Below are positions 1 to 8,105 of a stretch of DNA of 59,286 bases, piece by piece. The stretch is from Haloplanus sp. (GTDB lineage: Archaea; Halobacteriota; Halobacteria; Halobacteriales; Haloferacaceae). Position numbers and translations under genes: made by a program. A model generated the notes under the pieces. That model made no database searches. It was not told the DNA's origin and saw nothing but the letters and a program-made list of their open reading frames with translations. The stretch is taken from positions 1 through 59,286 of the forward strand of contig NZ_JAQCNJ010000097.1 of NCBI RefSeq assembly GCF_028275055.1. Direction: 5' to 3'. The first letter of the stretch is position 1; the number at the start of each line of letters is the position of its first letter.

Positions 1-1
1 T

Positions 2-1018
2 ACGACGGCGATGGGTGGGTTATGCGTCGACTGTGGTGCGACGACTGTGGGAGTTCGGCTATCGGGACCGAGACCAATGGAGCCGACGAGGTGCTGGTCA
101 AGGCGGTGTTCTGGGAACATCGGCTGGCCGGTGTCGAAACCGTCGACCGTTGCCGTCCCGAAGTTCCGCGGGTCGGCCACGCGAGGCGGCGAACACACCG
201 TCAGGATCACCGACAACGGGATCGAGGTGTTTCCGGCGCTCGAACCCGGAAACCACCGTGTGTCGTTCGAATCGGAGTCCATCTCCTCGGGTGTCCCCGA
301 AATCGACGAACTCCTCCACGGCGGGTTAGAACGGGGGACGGTCAGCATCATCAGCGGCGCGACCGGTGTCGGGAAGACGACGCTCGGCACACAGTTCATG
401 AAAGAGGCTGCGGGACGCGGGGAGCGGTCGGTTATCTACCTGTTTGAGGAGAGCGAGAACACGTTTCTGGAGCGGTCGTCGGCCATCAGCATCCCGGTCA
501 GGGAGATGATCGACCGCGGGACGCTCCGAGTCGTCGAGGTGGAGGGCATGGAAACGACACCACAGGAGTTCGCGTCGATGGTTCGACACGAGGTCGAGAC
601 CCGCGACACCCGGATCGTGATGATCGACGGGACCGTCGGCTACCGGCAGACACTCCAAGGCGACCGGGAGCGAATAACCCAGCATCTACACGCACTCGGT
701 CGGTATCTGAAGAACATGGGCACCACGACGATTCTCGTCGAGGAGACGGGAAGCGTCGCGGGGGAGTTCAGCGCCACCGACAGCAACCTCAGTTATCTCG
801 CGGACAACATCGTGTTCCTGCGACATCTGGAGTTACGCGGGGAGCTTCGAAAGGCCATCGGAGTTCTAAAAAAGCGCACGACCGACTTCGAGCGGACGCT
901 CCGTGAGTACGGGATTACCGGGCACGGGATCAAGGTCGGCGATCCGTTGACGCAGTTGCGCGGTGTGCTGTCCGGAACACCGGAGGTCGTCGAACGGCGG
1001 ATCGACGACGAGGGGTAG
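2..1018 (+). CDS. KaiC-like RecA-superfamily ATPase, 5'-partial, possibly frameshifted
   Basis: This is the C-terminal RecA/KaiC domain of a probable two-domain ATPase of the type common in haloarchaeal signalling. The Walker A motif GATGVGKTT lies near 355-385 and the Walker B-like RIVMIDG near 613-633. The stretch KFRGSATRGGEH...ITDNGIEVFP before it looks like the end of a first KaiC domain, so the gene began upstream of the window. The reading frame is open to the left edge. Codon use and residue composition look right only after about position 150. Before that, frame 1 (ADEVLVKAVF...) fits a KaiC domain end better, which suggests a frameshift at about 145-152. A regulatory role is inferred from the family and from the neighbouring two-component genes. 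Confidence 0.75.
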   Translation, partial: TTAMGGLCVDCGATTVGVRLSGPRPMEPTRCWSRRCSGNIGWPVSKPSTVAVPKFRGSATRGGEHTVRITDNGIEVFPALEPGNHRVSFESESISSGVPEIDELLHGGLERGTVSIISGATGVGKTTLGTQFMKEAAGRGERSVIYLFEESENTFLERSSAISIPVREMIDRGTLRVVEVEGMETTPQEFASMVRHEVETRDTRIVMIDGTVGYRQTLQGDRERITQHLHALGRYLKNMGTTTILVEETGSVAGEFSATDSNLSYLADNIVFLRHLELRGELRKAIGVLKKRTTDFERTLREYGITGHGIKVGDPLTQLRGVLSGTPEVVERRIDDEG

Positions 1019-1049
1019 CGGGCGGGGGGCGCGGCGGGGTGACCGACGC

Positions 1050-1628
1050 TCAGGGATCGTCCAGATCCCGAAACGCGGCCTCGAAGTCACCCTCCTCGAA
1101 GTCGCCTACGGCGAGATCCATCTCCGCCTCTAGATCGGCGATTCGAGCCTCCAGATCGGCGAACCCCGGACTCGCGGCGAGTTCGTCCTCGCTCTTTTCG
1201 GTCACGAGTGCGGCGGACTGTTCGACGAGACGGTAGTAAGACCGGAGTTGCGCGTCGTACTCGCGGCGTGTGACCATCCGTTCGACGAGGGTGTGCAGTT
1301 CGGTGCGATCGACGGGTTTGGTGACGTAGTCGTCGAACCCCATCCCGAGAATGTCGAAGTCCGGATCGACCGCGGTCACCATGACGACCTGACAGTCGTT
1401 CCCTTGATCGCGGAGTCGTTCCAGAACCTCGTCGCCGGACAGGTCGGGCATCCGACGGTCCAAGAGAACGACATCGACCGCGTTGTCGCATACGTCGAGT
1501 GCCTCCTCACCGCCGTAAGCCGTGCGCACCCGGTACTCCTCGGATAGCCACACCTCATACAGGTCGGCGAGGTCGCGTTCGTCGTCCACGACGAGGATCG
1601 TGGGGCTGAGGTCCGGCGGGTCGGTCAT
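1050..1628 (-). CDS. HalX-type response regulator
   Basis: A 192-aa receiver protein. The acidic pair DD at residues 15-16, the phospho-acceptor Asp57 in VVLLDRRMPDLSG and the Lys in DYVTKPVD are all present. The C-terminal part (about 120-190) is a helical, coiled-coil-like HalX domain rich in Glu, with no DNA-binding domain visible. The start chosen is ATG at 1628, just before the receiver fold; the frame stays open further upstream, but that part lies opposite the kinase. It lies 109 nt downstream of the histidine kinase on the same strand, so the two probably form a cognate pair. Confidence 0.88.
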   Translation of the reverse strand: MTDPPDLSPTILVVDDERDLADLYEVWLSEEYRVRTAYGGEEALDVCDNAVDVVLLDRRMPDLSGDEVLERLRDQGNDCQVVMVTAVDPDFDILGMGFDDYVTKPVDRTELHTLVERMVTRREYDAQLRSYYRLVEQSAALVTEKSEDELAASPGFADLEARIADLEAEMDLAVGDFEEGDFEAAFRDLDDP

Positions 1629-1737
1629 GGTAGGATCTGATTCCGAGCACGGAGGTGTAAGCCTGTCGCGGATACGGACGGATCCGTGACCGGAACGGGA
1701 ACGATCGGGCACGTCCATCGGGGTCGATGGTGTCGGC

Positions 1738-2838
1738 TCACGTCCGGATCTCGAACCTCGCGCTGCCGGCCCGACTCTCCGAGACGGTGATCGTCCAGTC
1801 GTGGGCGTCGACGATCTCTCGTACGATGGCGAGACCGAACCCCGTTCCGTTGCGGGCGGTCGAGTACCCCGATTCGAAGATCCGCTCGCGGTCGTCGTCC
1901 GGAATGCCGGGGCCGTCGTCCGCGACGTAGAAGCCATCGCCGTTGGCGAGCGCGCCGACCCGGATCGTAACGTCGCGGCCGGTGTCGTCGTCGGGGTCCG
2001 ACCGACCGCCCGTGGAGCCATGTTCCACGCTGTTCCGATACAGGTTCTCGAAAAGTTGCTGGAGGCGATCCGCGTCGGCGTCGACATCGAGCGAGGCGTT
2101 GACGTTGAGCGAGGCGTCCCCGGTATCGACGACGCGCCAGCACCGATGGGCGACGGCCGAGAGGCTCACGGGTTCGGTTTTGTCGATCGGCCGGCCCTGA
2201 CGTGCGAGTGTCAACATATCGTCGATCAACGTGTTCATACGGTCCAGTGCCGCCTTCACGGTGTCCAGTCTCTCGTTCCCGGTCGTGTCGCGGGCGACGT
2301 CGACGTGTCCTTGAGCAACGTTGAGCGGGTTTCGAAGGTCGTGGCTCACCATCCCCGCGAACCGTTCGAGGCGGTCGTTCCGGTCGGTGAGTTGTCGTTC
2401 CCGCGCCGCGAGTTTGGCGGTGGCGCGGCGGGTGTCGAGCAGGTTCTCGATCCGCCGGTGGAGAACGGACTGGTCGACCGGGAGGGTGACGACGTCGCTG
2501 ACGAGGGCCGCGGCGTCGTCTTGCGCTGCGGGTCGACCGGCGGCGTGATCGGTGTCCGACTCGGAGACGACAAAGAGGTAGGGCAACAAGACGGGGGCGG
2601 CCGCCGCCTGTCTGTCGTGGAGAACGCTCCCGGAGCGGGCGAGGGCGGCGTCATCGAGAATGCAAAGGTCGTAGTCCTCGGGGATGGGCTCTCCCGGGCC
2701 CCGGGTCATCACGGTGTACCCGGACACCGAGTCGAGCCAGTCCGCGAGGAGGTCCCGGTCGAATCCCGGCCGGAGCGCGAGAAGGATCGACGCGTCGGAT
2801 CCGGTTGACTCGACCGAACGAGCGGGGGGACCGTTCAT
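1738..2838 (-). CDS. Receiver-like sensor histidine kinase
   Basis: A 366-aa cytoplasmic kinase without clear membrane segments. Residues about 16-135 look like a degenerate receiver domain (DLCILDD). The H-box VSHDLRNPLN carries the predicted phospho-acceptor His166. The ATPase domain has an N-box (LYRNSVEHG), a G1 box (DDGPGIP) and a G2 box (GTGFGLAI). It probably phosphorylates the response regulator encoded just downstream. The input signal cannot be read from the sequence. The KaiC-like ATPase nearby may belong to the same signalling module. Confidence 0.9.
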   Translation of the reverse strand: MNGPPARSVESTGSDASILLALRPGFDRDLLADWLDSVSGYTVMTRGPGEPIPEDYDLCILDDAALARSGSVLHDRQAAAAPVLLPYLFVVSESDTDHAAGRPAAQDDAAALVSDVVTLPVDQSVLHRRIENLLDTRRATAKLAARERQLTDRNDRLERFAGMVSHDLRNPLNVAQGHVDVARDTTGNERLDTVKAALDRMNTLIDDMLTLARQGRPIDKTEPVSLSAVAHRCWRVVDTGDASLNVNASLDVDADADRLQQLFENLYRNSVEHGSTGGRSDPDDDTGRDVTIRVGALANGDGFYVADDGPGIPDDDRERIFESGYSTARNGTGFGLAIVREIVDAHDWTITVSESRAGSARFEIRT

Positions 2839-3347
2839 CTTCCCGGAGGTACGAATTCGAGGAGCAAAAACGATCCGAACAACGCGCCGACATCATGGTG
2901 CCGGTGGCCGCGGAACGAATCCGGCGGTGGACGGGGTGGTCCGGGCGACGTCGGTTGCCTCGCCGTCGGCATCGACGAGTGTCGCCGCGAGCGTTTGCGA
3001 AACTATATTTAATTTGATATAAGCTACCAGTGGACAACTCGGTGGCGTCCGAGGCGTCACCCCGGACTCGGTGCCCGGGTCCGGGAGCGTGGAGTGACCT
3101 CCGGGACTGCGCCGTCGAAGACGGTGCCGTGGGGGAACGGCGCCGAGCACCAAGGTGCCAGTGGGGTGTTTCGGGCGCGCGGGTGGGGAGGATGGGAACC
3201 GGAACCGGTGTGCGCGCCCGGTCACACGGTTGCCGTCCCCTGACTTAAACATACGTCAGACATCAGTGAGGTTTCCAACAGGTGTTCGACGCCCGTTCCG
3301 GCCGGCGAAAGCTAAGGCTCTTTATCGGGGGCCACACAGCAACGGTC
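2839..3347. other. Intergenic region with strong TATA-like tract and hairpins, no confident gene
   Basis: No reading frame here has convincing haloarchaeal composition. An AT-rich tract at 3003-3022 (tatatttaatttgatat) stands out in the GC-rich background and looks like a promoter. It is followed by about 200 nt of GC-rich sequence with several potential stems, including a long imperfect hairpin at about 3194-3239 in which accggtgtg pairs with tcacacggt. This could be a small untranslated RNA, but no known family was recognised and SRP RNA motifs are absent. Confidence 0.35.
3321..3326 (+). promoter_or_regulatory. TATA-like box for the 31-aa ORF / PIN-like gene pair
   Basis: The sequence tttatc lies about 25 nt before the GTG at 3348, the spacing expected for a leaderless haloarchaeal transcript. 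This supports that GTG as the first start codon of the transcript. Confidence 0.5.
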
Positions 3348-3443
3348 GTGACTTGGGCCGACCTCTTCGCTCGCGCCGACCGATACGACCGGACCGAGAC
3401 GGACGTGACCGACGCGCTGGCACGGCACCGCGATGCGGGCTGA
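3348..3443 (+). CDS. 31-aa small protein overlapping the PIN-like gene
   Basis: A GTG-started ORF beginning VTWADLFARADRYD and ending TGA at 3441-3443, with acidic composition and high GC3 typical of real haloarchaeal genes. It overlaps the start of the next gene (ATG 3433) by 11 nt, suggesting translational coupling. I recall similar short N-terminal pieces beside this PIN-like family in other haloarchaea, but that needs checking. It could instead be the N-terminal part of the next protein separated by a frame change. Confidence 0.5.
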   Translation: MTWADLFARADRYDRTETDVTDALARHRDAG

Positions 3444-3909
3444 GCCGTCACCCGCGCGGGTCGTCGCCGGCGCGGACGTACTCGCGGCGGACCTGGTCGT
3501 CGGCGGCGACGCCCGCGCCGCACTGGACCACGTCCGCGAGCACTCGTGGATGACACTCGTCGCAAGCGACCACCTCCTCGACGACGCCGCGGCGATCATC
3601 CGGGAACTTGCCGACGACGACGACCTAGCGCGGGACTGGCTGAAACGCATCGAGACGGCGCGTGAATCGGTCGACCACCCGGCGGAGGATCAGCCGGCGC
3701 TCGCCTCCGCCTACCGCGGCGGCGCGATGCATCTGCTCACGCTCGATGAGTCGCTGCTGTCGGCGTCTGCCGGGGCGGCCATCCGGAGGCGCGTGGAGAC
3801 GAGCGTGCGCCATCCCGGCGCGTTCGCGTCGTTGTTCGACGCCGAGAGCCTCTACCGTACGGTGGTTGGTGGCGGGTATCCGGGCCCGGACCGCGACCCA
3901 CGGGGTTGA
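3433..3909 (+). CDS. PIN-like protein (DUF7384-type)
   Basis: A 158-aa acidic protein with a PIN-like layout. An early Asp (VVAGADVLAADL), an acidic middle (DHLLDDAAAIIRELADDDD) and a late LLTLDESL strand resemble the conserved acidic positions of PIN nucleases. The family resembles the haloarchaeal DUF7384 group. Nuclease activity is inferred and unproven. There is no antitoxin-like partner apart from the overlapping 31-aa ORF. The gene ends 2 nt from the converging ITPase gene. Confidence 0.7.
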   Translation: MRAEPSPARVVAGADVLAADLVVGGDARAALDHVREHSWMTLVASDHLLDDAAAIIRELADDDDLARDWLKRIETARESVDHPAEDQPALASAYRGGAMHLLTLDESLLSASAGAAIRRRVETSVRHPGAFASLFDAESLYRTVVGGGYPGPDRDPRG

Positions 3910-3911
3910 GA

Positions 3912-4571
3912 CTACCGCGTCGCGTACCACTCGGCGAACTTGGCGAGCGCCCGACCCCGGTGTGAGATGGCGTTTTTTTCCTCGGCGTTCATCTCGGCCA
4001 GCGTTGTCCCGTCGTGTTCGAAGATCGGATCGTAGCCGAAGCCGCCGTCGCCGCGGGGTTCGACGATCCGTCCGCGGACGACGCCCTCGAAGAGTTTGAC
4101 CGGGAGGCCGCCGGCGGCACCGTTCTCGTCGTCGGCTGCGGCCGCGGCGGCTCGGTCCCCACGGTCGACCGGGTCGGGACTGGCGTCGAACGGGTCGCCG
4201 TCGCAGTAGGCCAACACACACCGGAACGCGGCGCGGGCAGGGCCTGTCGCCTCGTCCGCCTCGTCTCGTGGGGTCGTGTCGGTCCCGCGGGCGAGTTCGC
4301 CGACTCGTTCGGTCCCGAGCGTCTCCTCGACGTAGGCGGAGTATGGTCCCGGAAAGCCGTCGAGACCGTCGACGAACAGGCCCGCGTCGTCGACGAGAAC
4401 CGGCTCGTCGGCGTGGCGGTACGCCTCACGGGCCCCGCGGGCGGCGATGGGTTCGAGCGTCGGCGCTTGGACCTCGGCGTAGTCGAATTCGAGTTGGGTG
4501 ACCGAGCCGTCATCGAGGTATTCGCGGGCCTCGCGCACCTTCCCCGAGTTCGTGGTGACGTAGCGGAGCAC
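3912..4571 (-). CDS. rdgB: Non-canonical purine NTP pyrophosphatase (RdgB/HAM1)
   Basis: Hydrolyses ITP, XTP and dITP to monophosphates, keeping damaged purines out of nucleic acids. The N-terminal YVTTNSGKVREA, the VDDAGLFVDGLDGFPGPYSAYV segment (catalytic Asp) and GGFGYDPIF near the C-terminus are diagnostic. The GTG at 4571 was chosen because the first strand starts there; an in-frame ATG at 4622 would add 17 residues. A low-complexity Ala/Asp-rich insertion of about 25-30 residues lies before the VKLFEGVVRGRI strand and is not usual in the family. It converges with the PIN-like gene. Confidence 0.9.
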   Translation of the reverse strand: MLRYVTTNSGKVREAREYLDDGSVTQLEFDYAEVQAPTLEPIAARGAREAYRHADEPVLVDDAGLFVDGLDGFPGPYSAYVEETLGTERVGELARGTDTTPRDEADEATGPARAAFRCVLAYCDGDPFDASPDPVDRGDRAAAAAADDENGAAGGLPVKLFEGVVRGRIVEPRGDGGFGYDPIFEHDGTTLAEMNAEEKNAISHRGRALAKFAEWYATR

Positions 4572-4707
4572 ACAGACCGTGAGGCCGGTCGGGGCAAAGA
4601 GCCGTCGGTCAGGTCGTGACACCGATCCCGGCCCGGCCGGCCGTTGTCTCCCGGTCGTGCGTGATACGGGCCGTGGCGGCGATCACGTGTGCGTCGGCAA
4701 ACAGCAA

Positions 4708-4715
4708 GTTTATCA
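4708..4715 (+). promoter_or_regulatory. TATA-like box for the aIF2-gamma block
   Basis: The sequence gtttatca lies about 40 nt before the aIF2-gamma ATG. This would place the transcript start near 4738, with a short leader. It is the only good candidate promoter ahead of the translation/transcription gene block. Confidence 0.4.
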
Positions 4716-4751
4716 CCCGCAGGGAGCGAAAATCCTCCAAGATTACTCTCA

Positions 4752-5984
4752 ATGGCGACGGAAACACACCAGCAACCGGAGGTGAACATCGGCCTCGTCG
4801 GCCACGTCGATCACGGCAAGACGACGCTGGTTCAGGCCCTCAGCGGGTCGTGGACCGACCAGCACTCCGAAGAGATGAAACGCGGGATCTCGATCCGCCT
4901 GGGCTATGCCGACGCGACGTTCCGAACGTGTCCCGGTCTCGACGGTCCCGACCGGTTCACGGTCGACGAGACCTGTCCCGACGGCTCGGAGAGCGAGGTG
5001 TTGCGGACGGTCTCGTTCGTCGATGCACCCGGCCACGAGACGCTGATGGCGACCATGCTCTCGGGAGCCGCGCTCATGGACGGTGCTGTGCTCGTCGTGA
5101 GCGCGACAGATCCGGTGCCACAGGCCCAGACCGAGGAACATCTGATGGCGCTCGACATCATCGGGATCGAAAACATCGTTATCGCCCAGAACAAGGTCGA
5201 CCTCGTCGACCGCGAGGGCGCGGTCCGGAACCGCGAGGAGATCGAGGCGTTCGTCGAGGGAACCGTCGCCGAGGACGCCCCGATCGTTCCGATCAGCGCA
5301 CAACAGGAGGTGAACATGGACCTCCTCATCAACGCCATCGAGGAAGAGGTCCCGACGCCGGAACGCGACCCGGACGAGACTGCGCGGATGTTCGCCGCCC
5401 GCAGTTTCGACATCAACCGCCCGGGGACGACGTGGGAGGATCTCAAGGGTGGCGTCGTCGGCGGCAGTCTGGTCGACGGCACACTCGAGGTCGGAGAGAA
5501 GATCGAACTCCGCCCGGGTCGCGAGGTGGAGGAGAAAGGACAAACCGAGTGGCGACCGATCACGACGGAGGTGCGGTCGCTCCAAGCCGGCAACCGGTCG
5601 GTCGACGTGGCCCGCCCCGGCGGACTGCTCGGCGTCGGCACCGGTCTCGACCCCAGCCTCACGAAAGGTGACGCCCTAGCCGGACAGGTCGCCGGCGAGC
5701 CGGGGACGCTCCCGCCGACCCACGAGGGCTTCGAGATGACCGTCGATCTGCTCGATCGGGTCGTCGGAGAGGAAAGCGAGGAGATCGAGGAGATCTCCAC
5801 GGGCGAACCGCTGATGCTCACCGTCGGCACCGCGACAACGGTCGGTGCGGTGACCAGCGCCCGTTCCGGCGAGTGTGAGGTGTCGCTGAAACGCCCCGTG
5901 TGCGCGGAGACGGGGGCACAGATCGCCATCAACCGCCGTGTCGGCGCACGGTGGCGACTCATCGGGATCGGCACTCTCAAGTGA
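4752..5984 (+). CDS. eif2g: Translation initiation factor aIF2 subunit gamma
   Basis: GTP-binding subunit of archaeal initiation factor 2, which brings Met-tRNAi to the small ribosomal subunit. The 410-aa product has G1 [10 protein letters not shown]3 DAPGHE, G4 NKVD, and downstream beta-barrel domains. The start ATG at 4752 gives the usual N-terminus ([23 protein letters not shown]). The frame extends upstream without support. It heads a forward block with a PIN protein, Rpo7, Spt4 and a CoA kinase, an arrangement familiar from haloarchaea and other Euryarchaeota. Confidence 0.97.
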   Translation: MATETHQQPEVNIGLVGHVDHGKTTLVQALSGSWTDQHSEEMKRGISIRLGYADATFRTCPGLDGPDRFTVDETCPDGSESEVLRTVSFVDAPGHETLMATMLSGAALMDGAVLVVSATDPVPQAQTEEHLMALDIIGIENIVIAQNKVDLVDREGAVRNREEIEAFVEGTVAEDAPIVPISAQQEVNMDLLINAIEEEVPTPERDPDETARMFAARSFDINRPGTTWEDLKGGVVGGSLVDGTLEVGEKIELRPGREVEEKGQTEWRPITTEVRSLQAGNRSVDVARPGGLLGVGTGLDPSLTKGDALAGQVAGEPGTLPPTHEGFEMTVDLLDRVVGEESEEIEEISTGEPLMLTVGTATTVGAVTSARSGECEVSLKRPVCAETGAQIAINRRVGARWRLIGIGTLK

Positions 5985-6001
5985 CCCGGCCACCCGCCGC
6001 A

Positions 6002-6367
6002 ATGGACACCAGCGCGCTCATGATGCCCGTCGAGTGTGACGTCCGCGTGTTCGACGAACTCGATCGACTCCTCGGGCCGGTCGAGTTCATCACGCCAGCG
6101 GCAGTGATCGAGGAACTCGACTCCCTCGCGACCGGGGCGGGAGAGGAAGCCATCGCCGCCAGCGTAGGGCGGGATCTGGCCGAGCGGTGCCGCGTGGTCG
6201 AGACGGACGCATCGTACGCAGACGACGCTCTTGTCGAACTCGCCGACCGTGGCGACTGCGACTACGTCGTGACGAACGACGGCCCTCTCAGAGACCGGGT
6301 GCTCGAACGTGACGTTCGGGTGATCGGTTTAAGGGGTCGGAACAAATTGGCAACAACACAACCTTAG
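6002..6367 (+). CDS. PIN-domain protein (Fcf1/Nob1-like) of the aIF2-gamma operon
   Basis: A 121-aa single-domain PIN protein. Conserved acidic residues are seen in MDTSALMMPVE (first Asp), AAVIEELDSL and VVTNDGPL. It is the PIN protein commonly found between aIF2-gamma and Rpo7 in Euryarchaeota and is suspected to act in rRNA or tRNA processing; I infer this role from context. The start ATG at 6002 was chosen; a GTG at 5983, overlapping the aIF2-gamma stop, would add seven residues. The gap to rpo7 is only 1 nt. Confidence 0.85.
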   Translation: MDTSALMMPVECDVRVFDELDRLLGPVEFITPAAVIEELDSLATGAGEEAIAASVGRDLAERCRVVETDASYADDALVELADRGDCDYVVTNDGPLRDRVLERDVRVIGLRGRNKLATTQP

Positions 6368-6368
6368 C

Positions 6369-6941
6369 ATGTACAAACGGGTACGACTCAAGGACACGGT
6401 CGAGGTGCCCCCGCGGCACCTCGCCGACGTGACGCCCGAGCGGGTCAAGCGCCTGCTCCAGGACAAGCTCGAAGGACGGATGGACGAGACGGTGGGAAGC
6501 GTCGTGAGCGTCGTTAACGTCCACGACATCGGTGACGGCGCGGTGCTTCCCAACCGACCCGGCGTCTACTACGAGGCCGAGTTCGACGCCATCACCTTCG
6601 ATCCACAGATGCAGGAGGTCGTCGACGGCACGGTCGTCGAAGTCGTGGAGTTCGGTGCGTTCGTCGGGATCGGTCCCGTCGACGGCCTGCTCCACGTCTC
6701 ACAGATCTCCGACGAGTATCTCGCCTACGACGGTGAGAACCAGCAGCTCGCGTCGACGGAAACCAACCGGACGCTCGGCGTCGGCGACGAGGTCCGGGTG
6801 CGCATCGTCACGAAGAGCATCGACGAGCGCAACCCTCGCGACAGCAAGATCGGGCTGACGGCGAAACAGCCGGGGCTTGGCAAACACAGCTGGCTCGAGG
6901 AGGAACGACAGAAGCGCGAGGCGGAGATGGAGGGTAACTGA
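6369..6941 (+). CDS. rpoE1: DNA-directed RNA polymerase subunit Rpo7 (E')
   Basis: The 190-aa stalk subunit of archaeal RNA polymerase, homologous to eukaryotic Rpb7. The N-terminal MYKRVRLKDTVEVPP begins the truncated RNP domain. An S1 RNA-binding domain follows (GTVVEVVEFGAFVGIGPVDG). The C-terminal tail is charged. Its stop overlaps the start of spt4 by 1 nt (TGATG), so the two are probably translationally coupled. Confidence 0.96.
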   Translation: MYKRVRLKDTVEVPPRHLADVTPERVKRLLQDKLEGRMDETVGSVVSVVNVHDIGDGAVLPNRPGVYYEAEFDAITFDPQMQEVVDGTVVEVVEFGAFVGIGPVDGLLHVSQISDEYLAYDGENQQLASTETNRTLGVGDEVRVRIVTKSIDERNPRDSKIGLTAKQPGLGKHSWLEEERQKREAEMEGN

Positions 6942-7138
6942 TGGCCGAGGACCGCTTTGCCTGCCGTGAGTGTCATTACATCAACGAGCCCGACAGGCAG
7001 ACCTGCGGGAGCTGTGGATCCTCGAGTCTCACGGAGGACTGGGCGGGGTATGTCATCATCACCCACCCGGAACGGTCCGCGGTGGCCGAGGAGATGAACG
7101 TCTCGGAACCCGGCGGCTACGCGCTGAAGGTCCGCTGA
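6941..7138 (+). CDS. spt4: Transcription elongation factor Spt4 (RpoE'')
   Basis: A 65-aa zinc-ribbon protein that pairs with Spt5 on RNA polymerase. Four Cys (C8, C11, C22, C25) form the zinc site in CRECHYI...CGSCG, and the following VIITHPERSAVAEEM segment is typical of Spt4. It overlaps rpo7 by 1 nt, and only 2 nt separate it from the next gene. Confidence 0.96.
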   Translation: MAEDRFACRECHYINEPDRQTCGSCGSSSLTEDWAGYVIITHPERSAVAEEMNVSEPGGYALKVR

Positions 7139-7140
7139 TC

Positions 7141-7662
7141 GTGCTCGAACTCCCCGACGCCCTCCGGGGAGCGTTCAAACAGCCCCTCGGCCGCGTCTTC
7201 ACCGATCCGCGCCTCCTTCTCGACGCCGACGGGGCCGGCTCCCCAATCGTCGCCGTCGGCGACGTGGTTACCTACCACCTGATTCGCGCCGGTCGCCAGC
7301 CCGACGTGGCGGTGGTCGATGGCCGGACCGAACGCGAGCGCGTCGACGAGGCGGTCGCAGCGGGGCTGCCCGACCCGGGCGTTTCAGTCGCCAATCCGCC
7401 GGGAACGCTCTCCGAGGGCTTGCTCGACGCTCTCTCTGCCGCGTTTGGGTCCGAGGGGCCGACCGTTATCGGCGTCGACGGCGAGGAGGATCTGGCGACG
7501 CTCCCGGCCGTCGTCGCGACGCCCCTCGGCGGATCGGTGGTCTACGGCCAACCGGGAGAAGGGATGGTGCTCGTCCCCGTCACCGAGGCGACGCAGGCAA
7601 CGGCACGGGACCTCCTCGGCCGCATGACCGGCGACACCGACGCCGCGCTGTCCCTGCTGTAG
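7141..7662 (+). CDS. GTP-dependent dephospho-CoA kinase (DUF359)
   Basis: A 173-aa archaeal-type enzyme for the last step of coenzyme A synthesis, using GTP to phosphorylate dephospho-CoA. DUF359 features include VAVGDVVTYHLI, DGRTER and VDGEEDLATLPAV. It starts with GTG 2 nt after spt4, the usual gene order in this archaeal block. Length is normal for the family. Confidence 0.92.
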   Translation: MLELPDALRGAFKQPLGRVFTDPRLLLDADGAGSPIVAVGDVVTYHLIRAGRQPDVAVVDGRTERERVDEAVAAGLPDPGVSVANPPGTLSEGLLDALSAAFGSEGPTVIGVDGEEDLATLPAVVATPLGGSVVYGQPGEGMVLVPVTEATQATARDLLGRMTGDTDAALSLL

Positions 7663-7726
7663 CGAGGCCGCCGCCCGCTTCGTAATCCTTTTGTCCGGTT
7701 CGGAACCACGTACAGGTAACTGACCG

Positions 7727-8029
7727 ATGGAAATCGATATTATCGAGGAAGACGAAAGTCCGATGTTGCATCGAACGGACGTTCGATTCCAGACCACACA
7801 CGACGAGGCGACCCCGTCGCGTCTCTCCGTTCGTGACAGTCTCGCGGCCAAACTAAACAAGGACTCCGCCGAGGTCGTTGTCCACGAACTCGACACGAAG
7901 TTCGGGATGCGGAAGACCATCGGCTACGCCAAGGTGTACGAGAGTCCTGACCACGCCCGCGACGTCGAACAGGACCACATGCTCAAGCGAAACAAGATCA
8001 CCGAGGACACGGACCCCGAAGAGGCCTGA
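7727..8029 (+). CDS. rps24e: 30S ribosomal protein S24e
   Basis: A 100-aa small-subunit protein. N-terminal MEIDIIEEDESPMLHR, RLSVRDSLAAKLN and FGMRKTIGYAKVYE are family hallmarks. S27ae, which follows S24e in many archaea, is not present in the 76 nt before kae1-bud32. Confidence 0.96.
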   Translation: MEIDIIEEDESPMLHRTDVRFQTTHDEATPSRLSVRDSLAAKLNKDSAEVVVHELDTKFGMRKTIGYAKVYESPDHARDVEQDHMLKRNKITEDTDPEEA

Positions 8030-8105
8030 GCGTGCCGGCCACCCGTCGAACCGATCGCACGGCCGTGTGTGATCGGCCCACGACGGCGTCGACACCGACA
8101 CGGCG

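Noticed and set aside
1801-2808. Long plus-strand open frame opposite the histidine kinase
   Set aside because: It mirrors kinase codons on the other strand, has no recognisable domain, and the kinase motifs are unambiguous.
3030-3245. Candidate SRP (7S) RNA
   Set aside because: Conserved SRP helix 8 and Alu-domain motifs were not found; only a generic structured region remains.
4616-5671. Arg-rich plus-strand frame over aIF2-gamma
   Set aside because: Typical high-GC shadow frame; aIF2-gamma is certain in the overlapping frame.
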